This document shows, piece by piece, positions 38,827-48,332 of a DNA stretch of 64,000 bases. A program made the translations under genes and the position numbers. The stretch spans positions 183,439 through 247,438 of the forward strand of contig JAQCAD010000002.1 in NCBI GenBank assembly GCA_027621915.1. Reading direction: 5' to 3'. Within the stretch, counting starts at the first letter, position 1; each line of letters begins with the position of its first letter. The notes under the pieces are model-generated. The model searched no databases and had not been told where the DNA came from. It saw nothing but the letters and a program-made list of their open reading frames with translations. Source of the DNA: Pseudomonadota bacterium (GTDB taxonomy: Bacteria; Pseudomonadota; Gammaproteobacteria; Steroidobacterales; Woeseiaceae).

Positions 38827-39786
38827 TCAGACCACGCGGTTTCTGTTACCACCTTCCTGAAACGACCTGACATTTTTGGCCACTTCGTCGATCGCGTTCT
38901 GTCTTGCCTCGACGCTCGCCCAGGCGATATGCGGGGTCATGATCAGGTTGCCGCCATGGTAGTCGAGTAACGGATCGCCATCGACAGGGGGCTCCTGACC
39001 GAGAACATCGACCGCCGCCGCCGCGATATCCCCGCCAGCCAGCGCCGCGACCAGTGCGGCAGAATCAACAAGGCCTCCACGGGCGGTATTAACAAGAATT
39101 GCGCCCGCTTTCATCATGCCGAGTTCTCGCTGGCCGATCAGGCCGCGCGTCTCGGCAGTCAGCGGGCAGTGCAGGGAAATCACGTCGCACTCTCGCAGCA
39201 GATCGTCCAGCTCATCCCGCCCGTCGCCGGCAGCCTGTTTCTGACCAATACGCCGGGCGATCCGGACGCGCATGCCGAAAGCTTCGGCGATCCGCGCGAC
39301 TCCCTTACCGAGCTCGCCGTAGCCGACAATGCCAATAGACATCGCGGACAATTCACGCAGCGGGTGTGCCAGCATGCAGAAATCGGTCGCGCGCTGCCAA
39401 TCGCCGGCTCGAACACTCCTGTCGTAGAGCCCGATGCTGTGTGTTATTTGCAGGAGCACCGCGAAAACATGCTCAACGACAGAGTTGGTGCAGTACCCGC
39501 GAATATTGCAGACAGCAATTTTCCTTTCGCCAGCCGCAAGGAGATCGACGTTGTCCACCCCTGTCGCTGTCAGGCCAATAAAACGCAACGCCTCGGCGGA
39601 GGCAATGATCTCTCTCGTCATTCGCACCTTGTTGGCAAAGACAAACTCGCAGCCTGCGATTCTTGCGGCCACCTGTTCCGGTGCGGTGTGTGCAAACAAC
39701 GTAAGATCGGGAACGATGGCCCGCAGTGATGTAACGTCAAGCTCGTCGGAGCCGACTGTTGCGAAGTCCAAAAATACAGCTTTCAT
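38827..39786 (-). CDS. D-2-hydroxyacid dehydrogenase (hydroxypyruvate/glycerate-type)
   Basis: NAD(P)-dependent oxidoreductase of 319 residues. Rossmann motif GIVGYGELGKGVARIAEAFG (about residues 152-171), catalytic Arg in VNTARGGLVDSAAL, Glu in DVLGQEPP and His in TPHIAWAS. The overall sequence resembles glycerate dehydrogenase HprA, but the exact substrate cannot be read. ATG start; divergent from the YcgN-like gene with only a few dozen bases between them. Confidence 0.9.
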   Translation of the reverse strand: MKAVFLDFATVGSDELDVTSLRAIVPDLTLFAHTAPEQVAARIAGCEFVFANKVRMTREIIASAEALRFIGLTATGVDNVDLLAAGERKIAVCNIRGYCTNSVVEHVFAVLLQITHSIGLYDRSVRAGDWQRATDFCMLAHPLRELSAMSIGIVGYGELGKGVARIAEAFGMRVRIARRIGQKQAAGDGRDELDDLLRECDVISLHCPLTAETRGLIGQRELGMMKAGAILVNTARGGLVDSAALVAALAGGDIAAAAVDVLGQEPPVDGDPLLDYHGGNLIMTPHIAWASVEARQNAIDEVAKNVRSFQEGGNRNRVV

Positions 39787-39821
39787 AGTGTATGGTTCGA
39801 TTCACCGTGGGAGAGCGAAAG

Positions 39822-40253
39822 ATGACCGATGAATTCTGGAAACGCAAATCGTTGCAGGAGATGACCGGCGCAGAATGGGAGTCTCTTTGTGACGGCTGCG
39901 CGCTGTGTTGTCTGCAAAAGCTGGAGGACGAAGATACCGGCGATATTTACTTCACCGATATCGCGTGTCGCCTGTTAGACGTCAAGACCTGCCGGTGTAG
40001 TAACTATGTATCCCGTGCGCGAGAAGTATCGAGTTGCATGGTTTTGTCAGCGGATAATCCGGCAGCGTTCCGATGGCTACCGGCAACCTGCGCGTATCGC
40101 CTCCTTGCCGACGGGCAGGACCTGCCCGACTGGCATCCGCTGATCACCGGTGATCCGGAATCTGTGCACGCGTCAGGAATTTCGGCAAGAGGAAAAATAA
40201 TTTCCGAAACCAAATCGACGCAATGGACCGTGCTGAGAAAGCTGAGCGACTAG
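39822..40253 (+). CDS. ycgN: YcgN family cysteine-cluster protein
   Basis: Small soluble protein of unknown role, possibly metal-binding. The ATG at 39822 (MTDEFWKRKSLQEMTGAEWE) has GGGAG nine bases upstream and matches the family N-terminus, so I prefer it over the ATG at 39792. 143 residues. Cys-rich blocks: ESLCDGCALCCLQKLED, VKTCRCSNY, VSSCMVLS and PATCAYRLL. Convergent with ppc across 11 bases, the one convergent junction here without a repeat. Confidence 0.9.
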   Translation: MTDEFWKRKSLQEMTGAEWESLCDGCALCCLQKLEDEDTGDIYFTDIACRLLDVKTCRCSNYVSRAREVSSCMVLSADNPAAFRWLPATCAYRLLADGQDLPDWHPLITGDPESVHASGISARGKIISETKSTQWTVLRKLSD

Positions 40254-40264
40254 CCAATTCACTA

Positions 40265-42994
40265 TCACCCTGTGTTTTGCAGTCCTTGTGCAATGCCATT
40301 GACACTGGCCATCAGCGCGTCAAACAGTTGCTGGTCGTCATGTCCGGTATCGCGCCAGCGACGCAGCAGGTCGACCTGAAGCAAGCTCATCGGATCGACA
40401 TAGGGGTTTCTGAGCATGATGGCGCGCTGCAGTGTCAAATCGCCCTCAAGCAACGACTCCTGCCCGGAGTGCTCGAGTATCAGGTCGCGCGTCAATTCGA
40501 ATTCTTTTTCAATAAGGGGAAAGAACTCGTCGTGGAGGTCACCGGCCAGCCCCGAGTAAAGCTTCGCGATGCCGAGATCCGACTTGGCGAGTACCATTTC
40601 CACATCGGAGGTGAGGGCGCGCATGAAGTACCACTCGCGGTACATCACACCAAGCGCTTCTTTTCCAAACTCTTCACCCGCCGCAGCCAGCCCGCTTCCC
40701 AGGCCAAACCACCCGGGAAGCATCAGCCGACTTTGCGTCCACGCAAAAACCCAGGGAATCGCGCGAAGGTTTTCGACGCCTTTGCCGCTGCGGCGTGACG
40801 CAGGACGTGAGCCAATCCGCATTCTTTCGATCAGGTCGATCGGCGTCGCCAGCCTGAAGTAGTCGTAAAATCGTGGTGTCTCGAAAATCAGATCTCGATA
40901 TGCCTTGCGGCTGACGTCAGCGACGACCTGCATCATGCCATGCCACTCCGGCGCGTCATTGCCGCGGTGATTCGGTATGGCGGTGGCCAGGGCGACGGAA
41001 CCTGCGGCCTGCTCGAGGGTTCGCAATGCAATCCCCCGCAGGCCATATTTCTCATTGATTATTTCGCCCTGCTCGGTAACTCGCAGCCTGCCGTTGACGG
41101 TTCCAGGCGGCGCTCCCAAAACTGCCGTGTGTGTTTTGCCGCCGCCACGGCTGATGGTTCCGCCGCGACCATGGAATAACAGCAATTCAATGTTTCTTTT
41201 AGAAACAACATCCACGAGGTCGATCTGTGCGTTTTGCAATGCCCATCGGGCAGAGGCGAGTCCTGAATCCTTGTTGCTGTCCGAATAGCCAATCATGACT
41301 GTCTGGCGATCAGAACGCTGGTGGAGATGCGATTGATACAGTCTGTTGTCCAGCATGTCTTTCAGTATCTGGCTGCCTCGTTTGAGGTCATCCACTGTCT
41401 CGAGCAGCGGCGCGACGTCGAGCGGCACGTCGTCCCGACGATCGTGCAACTCGCTCCAGTTGGCAAGCAGCAGAACTGACAGGATGTCGTCGGCGCCCTG
41501 CGTCATGCTGACAATGAACGGACCGATCGATTTCTCGCCATACTTTCGTCGGCAAAAAGCAATCGCCTGAAAAACCGCGAGCGTCTTCCTCGCCACGACA
41601 CTTTGATTGTCCGTTACAGAATCACGCGATCGTATTGTCTCGACAATTCGCGCCAAACGATCCGCGGCGCTCCAATCACACCAGCCTTCCTCGCCCAGCA
41701 ATTCGCCGACAACCTGGCGCAAGACCATCGCGTCCTGCCGAATATCCAACGTCAGGAAATGAAAGCCAAAAGTTTCGATTCGCCGTAACAGGCGCTCTAC
41801 CGCGAAAAGGCCGGCATGCTCGCCGCTATTGGCGGCGAGACTGTCAGCGACCAGCGTAATGTCCTCCACCAGCTGGTCGGGAGATTCGTAAGGATAGGCG
41901 TCGTCATCGTATGTCGCCTGCAGGCGTTCCTGAACAAGGCGCAAGAAGACGCGGTATGGCATCTCCCGATGCCGGGCGGGCACCGCGTGATAGGCATTCT
42001 GGAACATGCCACGATAGTGTTCGATTTTATCGAGTATGCGCAGGTCAACATTAATCCGCGTTGTCGACTGACTCAGCTTCGCCGATATCGATCGGCACTC
42101 GCGATGATAGAGATCGAGAATAAGCGAGCGCTGGCGAGCCAGTGTGGAACGGATCGTTTTGGCATTTACGTTAGGGTTACCGTCCATGTCGCCGCCAACC
42201 CAGGAAGCGAAGTGCACGATGCGGGGAACGGTTATTGCGTCACCGTCATCTCCGTAGATTCTTGCGACCGCATTTTCGATGTCCTCGTAAAAAGGCGGTA
42301 TCGCCTTGTAAAGAACATCTGTCAGAAAGAACAGGACATGCTCGAGTTCATCGGCTACAGACATCTGTTCCGAAGGGTGTTCGTCGGTCTGCCAGCCGGT
42401 TGTCATTTCAAGTTTTATGTTTTGCAGGCACACATGCGTTTCCTGCGCCGTCATCGTCGGATTCAGCATGTCGATGAGGCGACGGACGATGTGCTGCTCC
42501 TTGCGCAGAATGGTCCGACGCGTAGGCTCGGTTGGGTGCGCGGTAAAAACAGGTTCGATATGAATGCGATCCAGCAGTGCCTGCAAGGCGTTCCTGTCTA
42601 TACCTGCCGCTTTGAGTTTGACCAGCGTCTCTTCGAAGCCGCCCGGTTGATACCGGCCATACTCCTGCAGGTATTCCCGTCGACGACGGATGCGGTGAAC
42701 CTTCTCCGCCGTATTGACCATCTGGAAGTAGGTGGAAAATGCCCGGACAACCTCCATGGCGAGCGACAGGTCGAGATCGCTGACCAACTCGGCCAGATCT
42801 TCGCCCGGTATTTCGTTGTTTTCGCGGCGGCGAATGGATCGCTGTCGGGCGTTCTCTACCAGATCATAGAGTTCATCGCCGCCCTGGTCTCTCAATAGCT
42901 CGCCGACCAACGCCCCAAGTATGTGAACGTCTTCCCGAAGCGGGCGATCTTTCTCCTCGAACGTAATGTCCTGTCTGCGAAGCTCCTTGGGCAT
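40265..42994 (-). CDS. ppc: Phosphoenolpyruvate carboxylase
   Basis: Anaplerotic enzyme making oxaloacetate from PEP and bicarbonate. 909 residues, full length. Catalytic His region VFTAHPTEPTRRTILRKE (about residue 150), GYSDSNKDSGLASARW, the mobile Gly loop FHGRGGTISRGGGKTH, and the C-terminal QNTG involved in allosteric aspartate binding. ATG start; 18 bases after yajQ on the same strand, so probably cotranscribed. Confidence 0.98.
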   Translation of the reverse strand: MPKELRRQDITFEEKDRPLREDVHILGALVGELLRDQGGDELYDLVENARQRSIRRRENNEIPGEDLAELVSDLDLSLAMEVVRAFSTYFQMVNTAEKVHRIRRRREYLQEYGRYQPGGFEETLVKLKAAGIDRNALQALLDRIHIEPVFTAHPTEPTRRTILRKEQHIVRRLIDMLNPTMTAQETHVCLQNIKLEMTTGWQTDEHPSEQMSVADELEHVLFFLTDVLYKAIPPFYEDIENAVARIYGDDGDAITVPRIVHFASWVGGDMDGNPNVNAKTIRSTLARQRSLILDLYHRECRSISAKLSQSTTRINVDLRILDKIEHYRGMFQNAYHAVPARHREMPYRVFLRLVQERLQATYDDDAYPYESPDQLVEDITLVADSLAANSGEHAGLFAVERLLRRIETFGFHFLTLDIRQDAMVLRQVVGELLGEEGWCDWSAADRLARIVETIRSRDSVTDNQSVVARKTLAVFQAIAFCRRKYGEKSIGPFIVSMTQGADDILSVLLLANWSELHDRRDDVPLDVAPLLETVDDLKRGSQILKDMLDNRLYQSHLHQRSDRQTVMIGYSDSNKDSGLASARWALQNAQIDLVDVVSKRNIELLLFHGRGGTISRGGGKTHTAVLGAPPGTVNGRLRVTEQGEIINEKYGLRGIALRTLEQAAGSVALATAIPNHRGNDAPEWHGMMQVVADVSRKAYRDLIFETPRFYDYFRLATPIDLIERMRIGSRPASRRSGKGVENLRAIPWVFAWTQSRLMLPGWFGLGSGLAAAGEEFGKEALGVMYREWYFMRALTSDVEMVLAKSDLGIAKLYSGLAGDLHDEFFPLIEKEFELTRDLILEHSGQESLLEGDLTLQRAIMLRNPYVDPMSLLQVDLLRRWRDTGHDDQQLFDALMASVNGIAQGLQNTG

Positions 42995-43012
42995 GATCGT
43001 GATCGCGGCGTA

Positions 43013-43495
43013 TCAGTCGCGAAAGTTTTCGTACTGCAATGGAAGTTCGGTGCCGGAGCTTTTGAGCAATGCGATCACGGCCTGCAGGTCATCGCGCTTC
43101 TTGCCGTTGATGCGCAGCTTGTCGCCCTGAATCGACGACTGCACTTTAATTTTGCTGTCCTTTATCTTCTTGACCAGTTCCCTGGCGAGGGGCGCGTCCA
43201 GGCCTTGCCGCATAACGACCTTCAGTCGCGCCTCGCGCCCGTTCGTCTCCACTTTTTCTTCCTTCAGGCAACCAATATCAATTCCGCGTTTCGCAAGTTT
43301 CTGGTGCAGAATTTCCAGCATCTGTCTCAGCTGGAATTCGGTCTGGCTCGTGAGCGTGATTGCATCTCCCTCCAGCGCGTACTTTGAATCGGTGCCTTTG
43401 AAGTCGAACCGCACGCCGACCTCGCGATTTGCCTGATCGACAGCGTTGCTTGCTTCGTGGGTGTCAAACTCGCTCACGACATCAAAGGATGGCAT
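43013..43495 (-). CDS. yajQ: YajQ family nucleotide-binding protein
   Basis: UPF0234 protein; a Xanthomonas homologue is reported to bind cyclic-di-GMP and act on transcription. 160 residues, two RNP-like alpha-beta folds: MPSFDVVSEFDTHEASNAVDQ at the N-terminus and VRFDFKGTDSKYALEGD, ending VIALLKSSGTELPLQYENFRD. ATG with AGGAG upstream. A cyclic-di-GMP role would fit the GGDEF/EAL gene elsewhere in the window, but nothing links them directly. Confidence 0.95.
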   Translation of the reverse strand: MPSFDVVSEFDTHEASNAVDQANREVGVRFDFKGTDSKYALEGDAITLTSQTEFQLRQMLEILHQKLAKRGIDIGCLKEEKVETNGREARLKVVMRQGLDAPLARELVKKIKDSKIKVQSSIQGDKLRINGKKRDDLQAVIALLKSSGTELPLQYENFRD

Positions 43496-43537
43496 GTCTT
43501 TCTCCTGGATTATTTATGGCGGCCATTTCAATGACCA

Positions 43538-44854
43538 TTATTCGACAACCGGCGGTTCCGTTGCGGTTTCACTCGTCGCCAGGGTCTCGATCAGATTCGG
43601 AGATTCCGCGAGTAAAGTGGTGGTGAGCGATTGGAAACGCTTCTGCAGTTGGACGTAATGGTCGCCAGTGCCCGGACCTGAGAACCCGGTATGGATCTCT
43701 CGCACCCGCCCACCACGGTCGATGAAAATTGTGGTTGGGAAAGCGACAACGGCGCTTAGTGCCGGTAAGGCCTTGCTCGCTTCTGTCTTGTCGGAAATGC
43801 CGGCAATCAGTGTGTCGTACTCGATGTTGAATTTCTTGCGGAACTGGCGCGCCTGCTCTGCTGCCAGGTCTTTATCATCAAAATGTTCGAAAAGTAACGC
43901 GACGATTTCGAGTCCCTGGCTGCGGTAGGTCTTATAGAACGGTGCGAGGTACCTCGCCTCGTCGTTGCAGTTCGGACACCAGGTGCCGGCAATCGTGACG
44001 AGTACGACTTTGTCTTTAAACTTCTCGTCGTTCAGAGATACTGTCACGCCCTCTTCATTTGGAAATTCAAATTCAAATTTCTCGTAACCGGGCTTCAGGA
44101 AAGTCCTGGCAAAAGCATCGGGCAATTTGACGTTATTATTGCGCTCGGCTGACCAGTATTGGTGCCATGACGTACCGGACCAGAAACCGGCATTTTCAAT
44201 GGATCCGGATTGGTTAATCGCCCCCGAAAAAATGAATGCGTGCGCGCCATCGAATGTAGACAGGTGAAAATTATTGCCGCGAACGTGTCCAGCCAGGAAT
44301 CGATGATCACCGTCCGGATTCAAAAACGTGCCAAACAACCGCGACCCACGTTGCGAGAATTCACCAATTGATGGCGAGTCCGAGCCATCCGGATTGTGGA
44401 AGTTAACGGCCCATCGCCCGGACAAATCGTTTTTGGATGTTTCATTCGATTCCTGGCTCGCGTTGCTGCCTGGTACTGCCGTGAATGGCATTACCTGCTT
44501 CTCGCCGAATCGCTTCACAAGCGTAAGCTCACCGGTTAACCGGTTGTCGGCGAATGTTGCGCGGATCTCATTGTTGAACGCCGGAAACCTTAAGCGGAGT
44601 TCGCCATCGATAAACGAGACCTCCTCAATTTTTACACGTTCCTGGCCATTGATCAGGCTTGCCCGGTAGGCAGCGCCGTCCCGACTCAATTCGAGACCGG
44701 TTTCTATGTCGCCGCCCGGTAGCGTGATGTGTGCCTGCCAGTAGCCGGTCGGCATTCCGGCAGATCCGGGCGTCGCCGCCGGCTTCTCGCAACCGCAAAG
44801 CGCAAGCAATAAGGCACCTGCTATCAGCGTTGCTCGAATCGATCCGATGTCCAT
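43538..44854 (-). CDS. TlpA-like thioredoxin-fold lipoprotein with a long N-terminal beta domain
   Basis: 438 residues. Signal sequence with probable lipidation at Cys 22 (LALCGCEKP). Residues about 30-270 form two beta-rich segments (GDIETGLELSRDGAAYRASL... and DLSGRWAVNFHNPDG...) of unknown function. The C-terminal 150 residues are a TlpA/ResA-type thioredoxin fold with active site AGTWCPNCNDEARYL and cis-Pro segment VAFPTTIFIDRGGRVREIHTGF. Likely periplasmic thiol-disulfide oxidoreductase anchored to a membrane. Alone, upstream of yajQ on the same strand; partner unknown. Confidence 0.8.
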   Translation of the reverse strand: MDIGSIRATLIAGALLLALCGCEKPAATPGSAGMPTGYWQAHITLPGGDIETGLELSRDGAAYRASLINGQERVKIEEVSFIDGELRLRFPAFNNEIRATFADNRLTGELTLVKRFGEKQVMPFTAVPGSNASQESNETSKNDLSGRWAVNFHNPDGSDSPSIGEFSQRGSRLFGTFLNPDGDHRFLAGHVRGNNFHLSTFDGAHAFIFSGAINQSGSIENAGFWSGTSWHQYWSAERNNNVKLPDAFARTFLKPGYEKFEFEFPNEEGVTVSLNDEKFKDKVVLVTIAGTWCPNCNDEARYLAPFYKTYRSQGLEIVALLFEHFDDKDLAAEQARQFRKKFNIEYDTLIAGISDKTEASKALPALSAVVAFPTTIFIDRGGRVREIHTGFSGPGTGDHYVQLQKRFQSLTTTLLAESPNLIETLATSETATEPPVVE

Positions 44855-45042
44855 GGTTCACATTCTCAATACGATAAAACCGGGTAATTGTGGATTGACA
44901 AAATGCCGTGTCACAAGTGTAGCGCAGACCGCTGGCCGCCGGGCGAGGCGAACGCGAAAATCTCGATCGGACGTCGACTTTCTCGACTCGGTCCGGGGCC
45001 GGATCTGATGGAGAATCAACAAAAGTCCAGGGAAGGGCGATT

Positions 45043-46365
45043 ATGTTTGATTTTGCAGGCAGACCAGTCGAGGGTCGGCGAAGCGCCGCCGTCCGCAACT
45101 TCGACGCGCTGGAGGCGGAACTCGAAAATCTTGGGTTCATGCCGCCGCCACGCTACACCGCGAGCCGGAATTCGGTTTGCGGTATTGCACAGCGCGTGTC
45201 GGTGCGCGAGGTCGTCGAAGAAAGTGCGGCGGGAAGGATGTTTCTGCGTCAACTTTGCCAGCTCCTTGACCGCGGAATACCCGTGACCCTGTCGCCAGAG
45301 GATTTTTGCAGCAACCATTCGGTTATCAACTCGTGGCAACGCTTCTGCGAGGTCATCCACCGCGCTTTGTCGAATTACCGGCTGCCCGGCCGACGACTCG
45401 GTCTTTGCATTCATTCCCATCAGATGCCACTTGAAGCCTACGTATTGATTTCGGACGTCGTCATCGGGCGTGGACCGCGTTATGTGTTCCTCGACGGGTT
45501 GCAGATGGCGGCCCGAGGTAACAGGGCCAGAGAGCGCGCCGAGGCGAACTGGTTATTCCTCTGGCGTCAGCGTGCTACGGAAAGGCCGGTTGTGCCGGTC
45601 TATGGCGGCATCGTCCGGAGCGCCTGCCAGCTGCTGGCCGATGAGGTTGCTGCAACCGTCTTTCCGGATTTGGGATTGCACGCGCCGGTTAACTCAGCGT
45701 GGCTGCCGATAACGCTCCCGCTAACCGGGTTCGCGACGCCTGAGGGCCAGATCAGGTGGCAGCAGCTTGGAAACGCGATTCGTGCTTCGCTGGTGATTGC
45801 CGATGAGATACACGATCTGATTTGCTGGCACGACCCGAGACAACTGGCCGACGCACGCGAGAATCGCCGTCTCGCTATTTCCGTTACCGGTATCGGCGAT
45901 CTCGTGGTCCAGAGCGGCGCCGACCCGGGCAGCCTCAGTTGCCTGCGGTGGTTGATTGACCTGTTCACGAAAATTCGCAGTGAGTTCCACGAGCAGTCCG
46001 GGCGGCTCGCCATCGAAACGGGAGCGCTACCCGCCCTGGCAGAAGCCAATTACGTCAGGGAGTGGAGTGCCGGACCTCATCGTGAGTTATGGCATCAATA
46101 CTGGCAGGACGCGGTACAAAGATCCGCCGTACGCCATCGTAACCTGATGGTCCTGTCGCCCTACGCGGTTCTCCCGACAAAGGCGCCAGTGAACCCGTCT
46201 TTTGTCGACCTGCTGCCGGTGATCGCACTGGCTGACGCATGGGCGTTCGCAGCGCCGCCCGACTTCGCCGGTTGGAGTGCGGAGCAATATCGACATTTTC
46301 ACCGCCGCGCGAGGGCGACAATTCAGGGCTCGCACACCGCTTCTTTCGTTGCGGCGGGGGTATGA
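45043..46365 (+). CDS. Orphan protein with divergent ribonucleotide-reductase-like C-terminal region
   Basis: 440 residues, soluble, ATG start with GGAAGGG upstream. I do not recognise the N-terminal 180 residues. The rest shows, in the order found in RNR large subunits: RSACQLL (Cys 195, where the finger-loop radical Cys might lie), NSAWLPITLPLTGF followed by a WQQLGNAIRASLVIADEIHDLI helix (compare CNLxSLNL ... AVRFLDNVID), RRLAISVTGIGDLV at 275-288 (compare RRIGLGVTGLADAL), and AVRHRNLMVLSPYAVLPTK at 362-380 (compare IRNSQLTTIAPTGT). The second active-site Cys of the CNLxSLNL block and the TGT phosphate loop are missing. No nrdB or activase is nearby. Function unknown. Confidence 0.6.
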   Translation: MFDFAGRPVEGRRSAAVRNFDALEAELENLGFMPPPRYTASRNSVCGIAQRVSVREVVEESAAGRMFLRQLCQLLDRGIPVTLSPEDFCSNHSVINSWQRFCEVIHRALSNYRLPGRRLGLCIHSHQMPLEAYVLISDVVIGRGPRYVFLDGLQMAARGNRARERAEANWLFLWRQRATERPVVPVYGGIVRSACQLLADEVAATVFPDLGLHAPVNSAWLPITLPLTGFATPEGQIRWQQLGNAIRASLVIADEIHDLICWHDPRQLADARENRRLAISVTGIGDLVVQSGADPGSLSCLRWLIDLFTKIRSEFHEQSGRLAIETGALPALAEANYVREWSAGPHRELWHQYWQDAVQRSAVRHRNLMVLSPYAVLPTKAPVNPSFVDLLPVIALADAWAFAAPPDFAGWSAEQYRHFHRRARATIQGSHTASFVAAGV

Positions 46366-46434
46366 ACTGATATACGGTCTGCAATCGTCAGGTTTTAACT
46401 ATAAGCCAACAGACACCCCCCTCGAGAGATTCGC

Positions 46435-48285
46435 TTGCAACCAGTCACGCCCGATATTCATGGAGTCGCCGTTCTGCTTCTTACTGCAGTAGCGCTTTTC
46501 CTTTTCACCCGTGATCGATTGCCGCTGGAAACATCGAGTCTCGCAATTCTGATTATCCTGGTGCTTGGATTTCAGCTTTATCCGTACGAATCTGCTGACA
46601 CACCACTCGGGGCCGCGCAGTTTTTCTCCGGCTTTGGCAACGAGGCGCTGGTCGCGATTTGCGCGCTCATGATGGTTGGTAAGGCGCTGGAAACGACCGG
46701 TGCGTTGCAACCACTGGCGACGATAGTGGGTCACGCCTGGTCAACCCGGCCGGTGCTCGCGCTGCTCGTGACCTTGGTTGCCGGCGCTGCGCTCAGTGCG
46801 TTCATGAACAACACGCCAATCGTGGTTTTGCTGATGCCGATACTGGTCAGCGTTTCGATGCGCGTGAAATTTCCTGTCTCCGGAGTCATGCTGCCCATGG
46901 GCCTGGCCACAATTATCGGCGGCATGTCGACGACGATTGGAACGTCAACGAACCTGCTGGTCGTCGGTATCGCCGCGGATCTCGCCGCGGATCTCGGGTT
47001 CAAGCCGTTCGGCCTGTTCGATTTCGTTTTGCCGGTTGCGATCGTGGGTGGCGTGGGAATTATCTTCCTGTGGCTTATCGCTCCCCGGTTGATTCCGGAA
47101 AGAGTTCCGCCACTGGCAGATACATCACCCCGTGTATTCGCCAGTCAGCTCTTTATCACGGAAGACAGCTTCGCCGCCGGCAAGTCATTGTCGGAGGTCC
47201 TGGCGAAGACGAGCGGCAAGATGCGAGTCGAAAAAATTCAGCGCAGTGAATCGCTTTTCCTGGCAAAACTGCCGTCAGTGACGCTGCTGCCGGGGGACAG
47301 GCTGTTTGTCAGAGACTTGCCGGAAAATCTGAAGCATTACGAATTGATTCTCGGGGCAACCCTCTATAACGTTTCTGACGACGAACATCCGATCAATGAC
47401 GAAACGCCGCTCCTGGCAGAAGGACAGCAGCTGGCGGAAGTGGTCGTTACGCGCGGTTCGCCGCTTCACCTGCAGAGTCTCGCGGCGTCTCGATTCAGCG
47501 CAAGCTATGGACTATTGCCACTGGCGATCCATCGGGCACGTGGCCCGAGTTCGGAGGTAACCGGGGACCTGAACTCGATCAGGCTTCGGGCGGGCGACGT
47601 ACTGCTTGTCCAGGGGACGAGCGATGCGATTAATAATTTGAAATCCAGCGGCAACATGCTGGTCCTTGACGGCACAACCAACCTGCCACACACACATCGC
47701 GCGAACCGCGCGCTGGGCGTGATGGCATTCGTCGTACTCGCGGCGGCATTTGGCATTATGCCGATTTCGGTGAGTGCGCTGGTCGGCGTCGGTCTGATGA
47801 TCGCCTTGAATTGCCTGACATGGCGCGATGCCGGCGAGGCGCTGTCTACGCAGGTGATCCTGATAATTGTGACCAGCCTGGCGCTCGGCAAGGCCCTTAT
47901 GGGCACTGGCATGGCAGTTTATCTCGCTATCGGTTTCGTCAATATTGTCGCGGATCTGCCAACGCCGGTTATTTTAAGTGCATTCATTTTAATCATGACG
48001 CTATTGACCAATGTCGTTTCGAACAACGCGGCGGCGGTCATCGGGACACCGATTTCGGTGGCAATCGCCGGGCAACTCGGAGTCGACCCGATGCCATTCA
48101 TCCTGGCCGTCATGTTTGGCGCGAACATGAGTTTCGCGACGCCATTTGGCTATCAAACCAACCTGCTGATCCTGAGTGCCGGCGGCTACAAATTTACGGA
48201 TTTCCTGCGCGTGGGAATTCCACTCACTATCATCATGTGGCTGGGGTTCTCGTTTCTTTTGCCTGTCCTTTACGATCTGGGATGA
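46435..48285 (+). CDS. SLC13/DASS family transporter with two RCK-C (TrkA-C) domains
   Basis: Inner-membrane anion/dicarboxylate or sulfate transporter of 616 residues. N-terminal spans (about 5-210), including the SFMNNTP-like loop FMNNTPIVVLLMPI and TIIGGMSTTIGTSTNLLV, a soluble insert with two TrkA-C-like domains (about 225-410), then C-terminal spans with NVVSNNAAAVIGTPISVAIA and ATPFGYQTNLLI. The paired TNL and NNA/NNT motifs match the SLC13 fold. The start is a TTG with GAGAG upstream; no ATG is near. It ends 48 bases before the trp leader peptide and has no visible terminator before the trp promoter. Confidence 0.88.
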   Translation: MQPVTPDIHGVAVLLLTAVALFLFTRDRLPLETSSLAILIILVLGFQLYPYESADTPLGAAQFFSGFGNEALVAICALMMVGKALETTGALQPLATIVGHAWSTRPVLALLVTLVAGAALSAFMNNTPIVVLLMPILVSVSMRVKFPVSGVMLPMGLATIIGGMSTTIGTSTNLLVVGIAADLAADLGFKPFGLFDFVLPVAIVGGVGIIFLWLIAPRLIPERVPPLADTSPRVFASQLFITEDSFAAGKSLSEVLAKTSGKMRVEKIQRSESLFLAKLPSVTLLPGDRLFVRDLPENLKHYELILGATLYNVSDDEHPINDETPLLAEGQQLAEVVVTRGSPLHLQSLAASRFSASYGLLPLAIHRARGPSSEVTGDLNSIRLRAGDVLLVQGTSDAINNLKSSGNMLVLDGTTNLPHTHRANRALGVMAFVVLAAAFGIMPISVSALVGVGLMIALNCLTWRDAGEALSTQVILIIVTSLALGKALMGTGMAVYLAIGFVNIVADLPTPVILSAFILIMTLLTNVVSNNAAAVIGTPISVAIAGQLGVDPMPFILAVMFGANMSFATPFGYQTNLLILSAGGYKFTDFLRVGIPLTIIMWLGFSFLLPVLYDLG

Positions 48286-48296
48286 GGGGTTTTGGC

Positions 48297-48325
48297 TTGA
48301 CGACCGGGAAAAGCGCGGGGATACT
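48297..48325 (+). promoter_or_regulatory. Probable sigma-70 promoter of the trp operon
   Basis: TTGACG (48297-48302, five of six), a 17-base spacer, then GATACT (48320-48325, four of six). It is the best promoter-like pair in the gap after the SLC13 gene. The expected start, about seven bases after the -10, falls on or next to the trpL ATG at 48333, so the leader transcript may be leaderless. Confidence 0.6.
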
Positions 48326-48332
48326 CGGCCCC

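Noticed and set aside
41816..42898. 360-residue plus-strand ORF opposite ppc
   Set aside because: Lies wholly antisense to a full-length PEP carboxylase with intact motifs; composition is that of a shadow frame, with no ribosome site.
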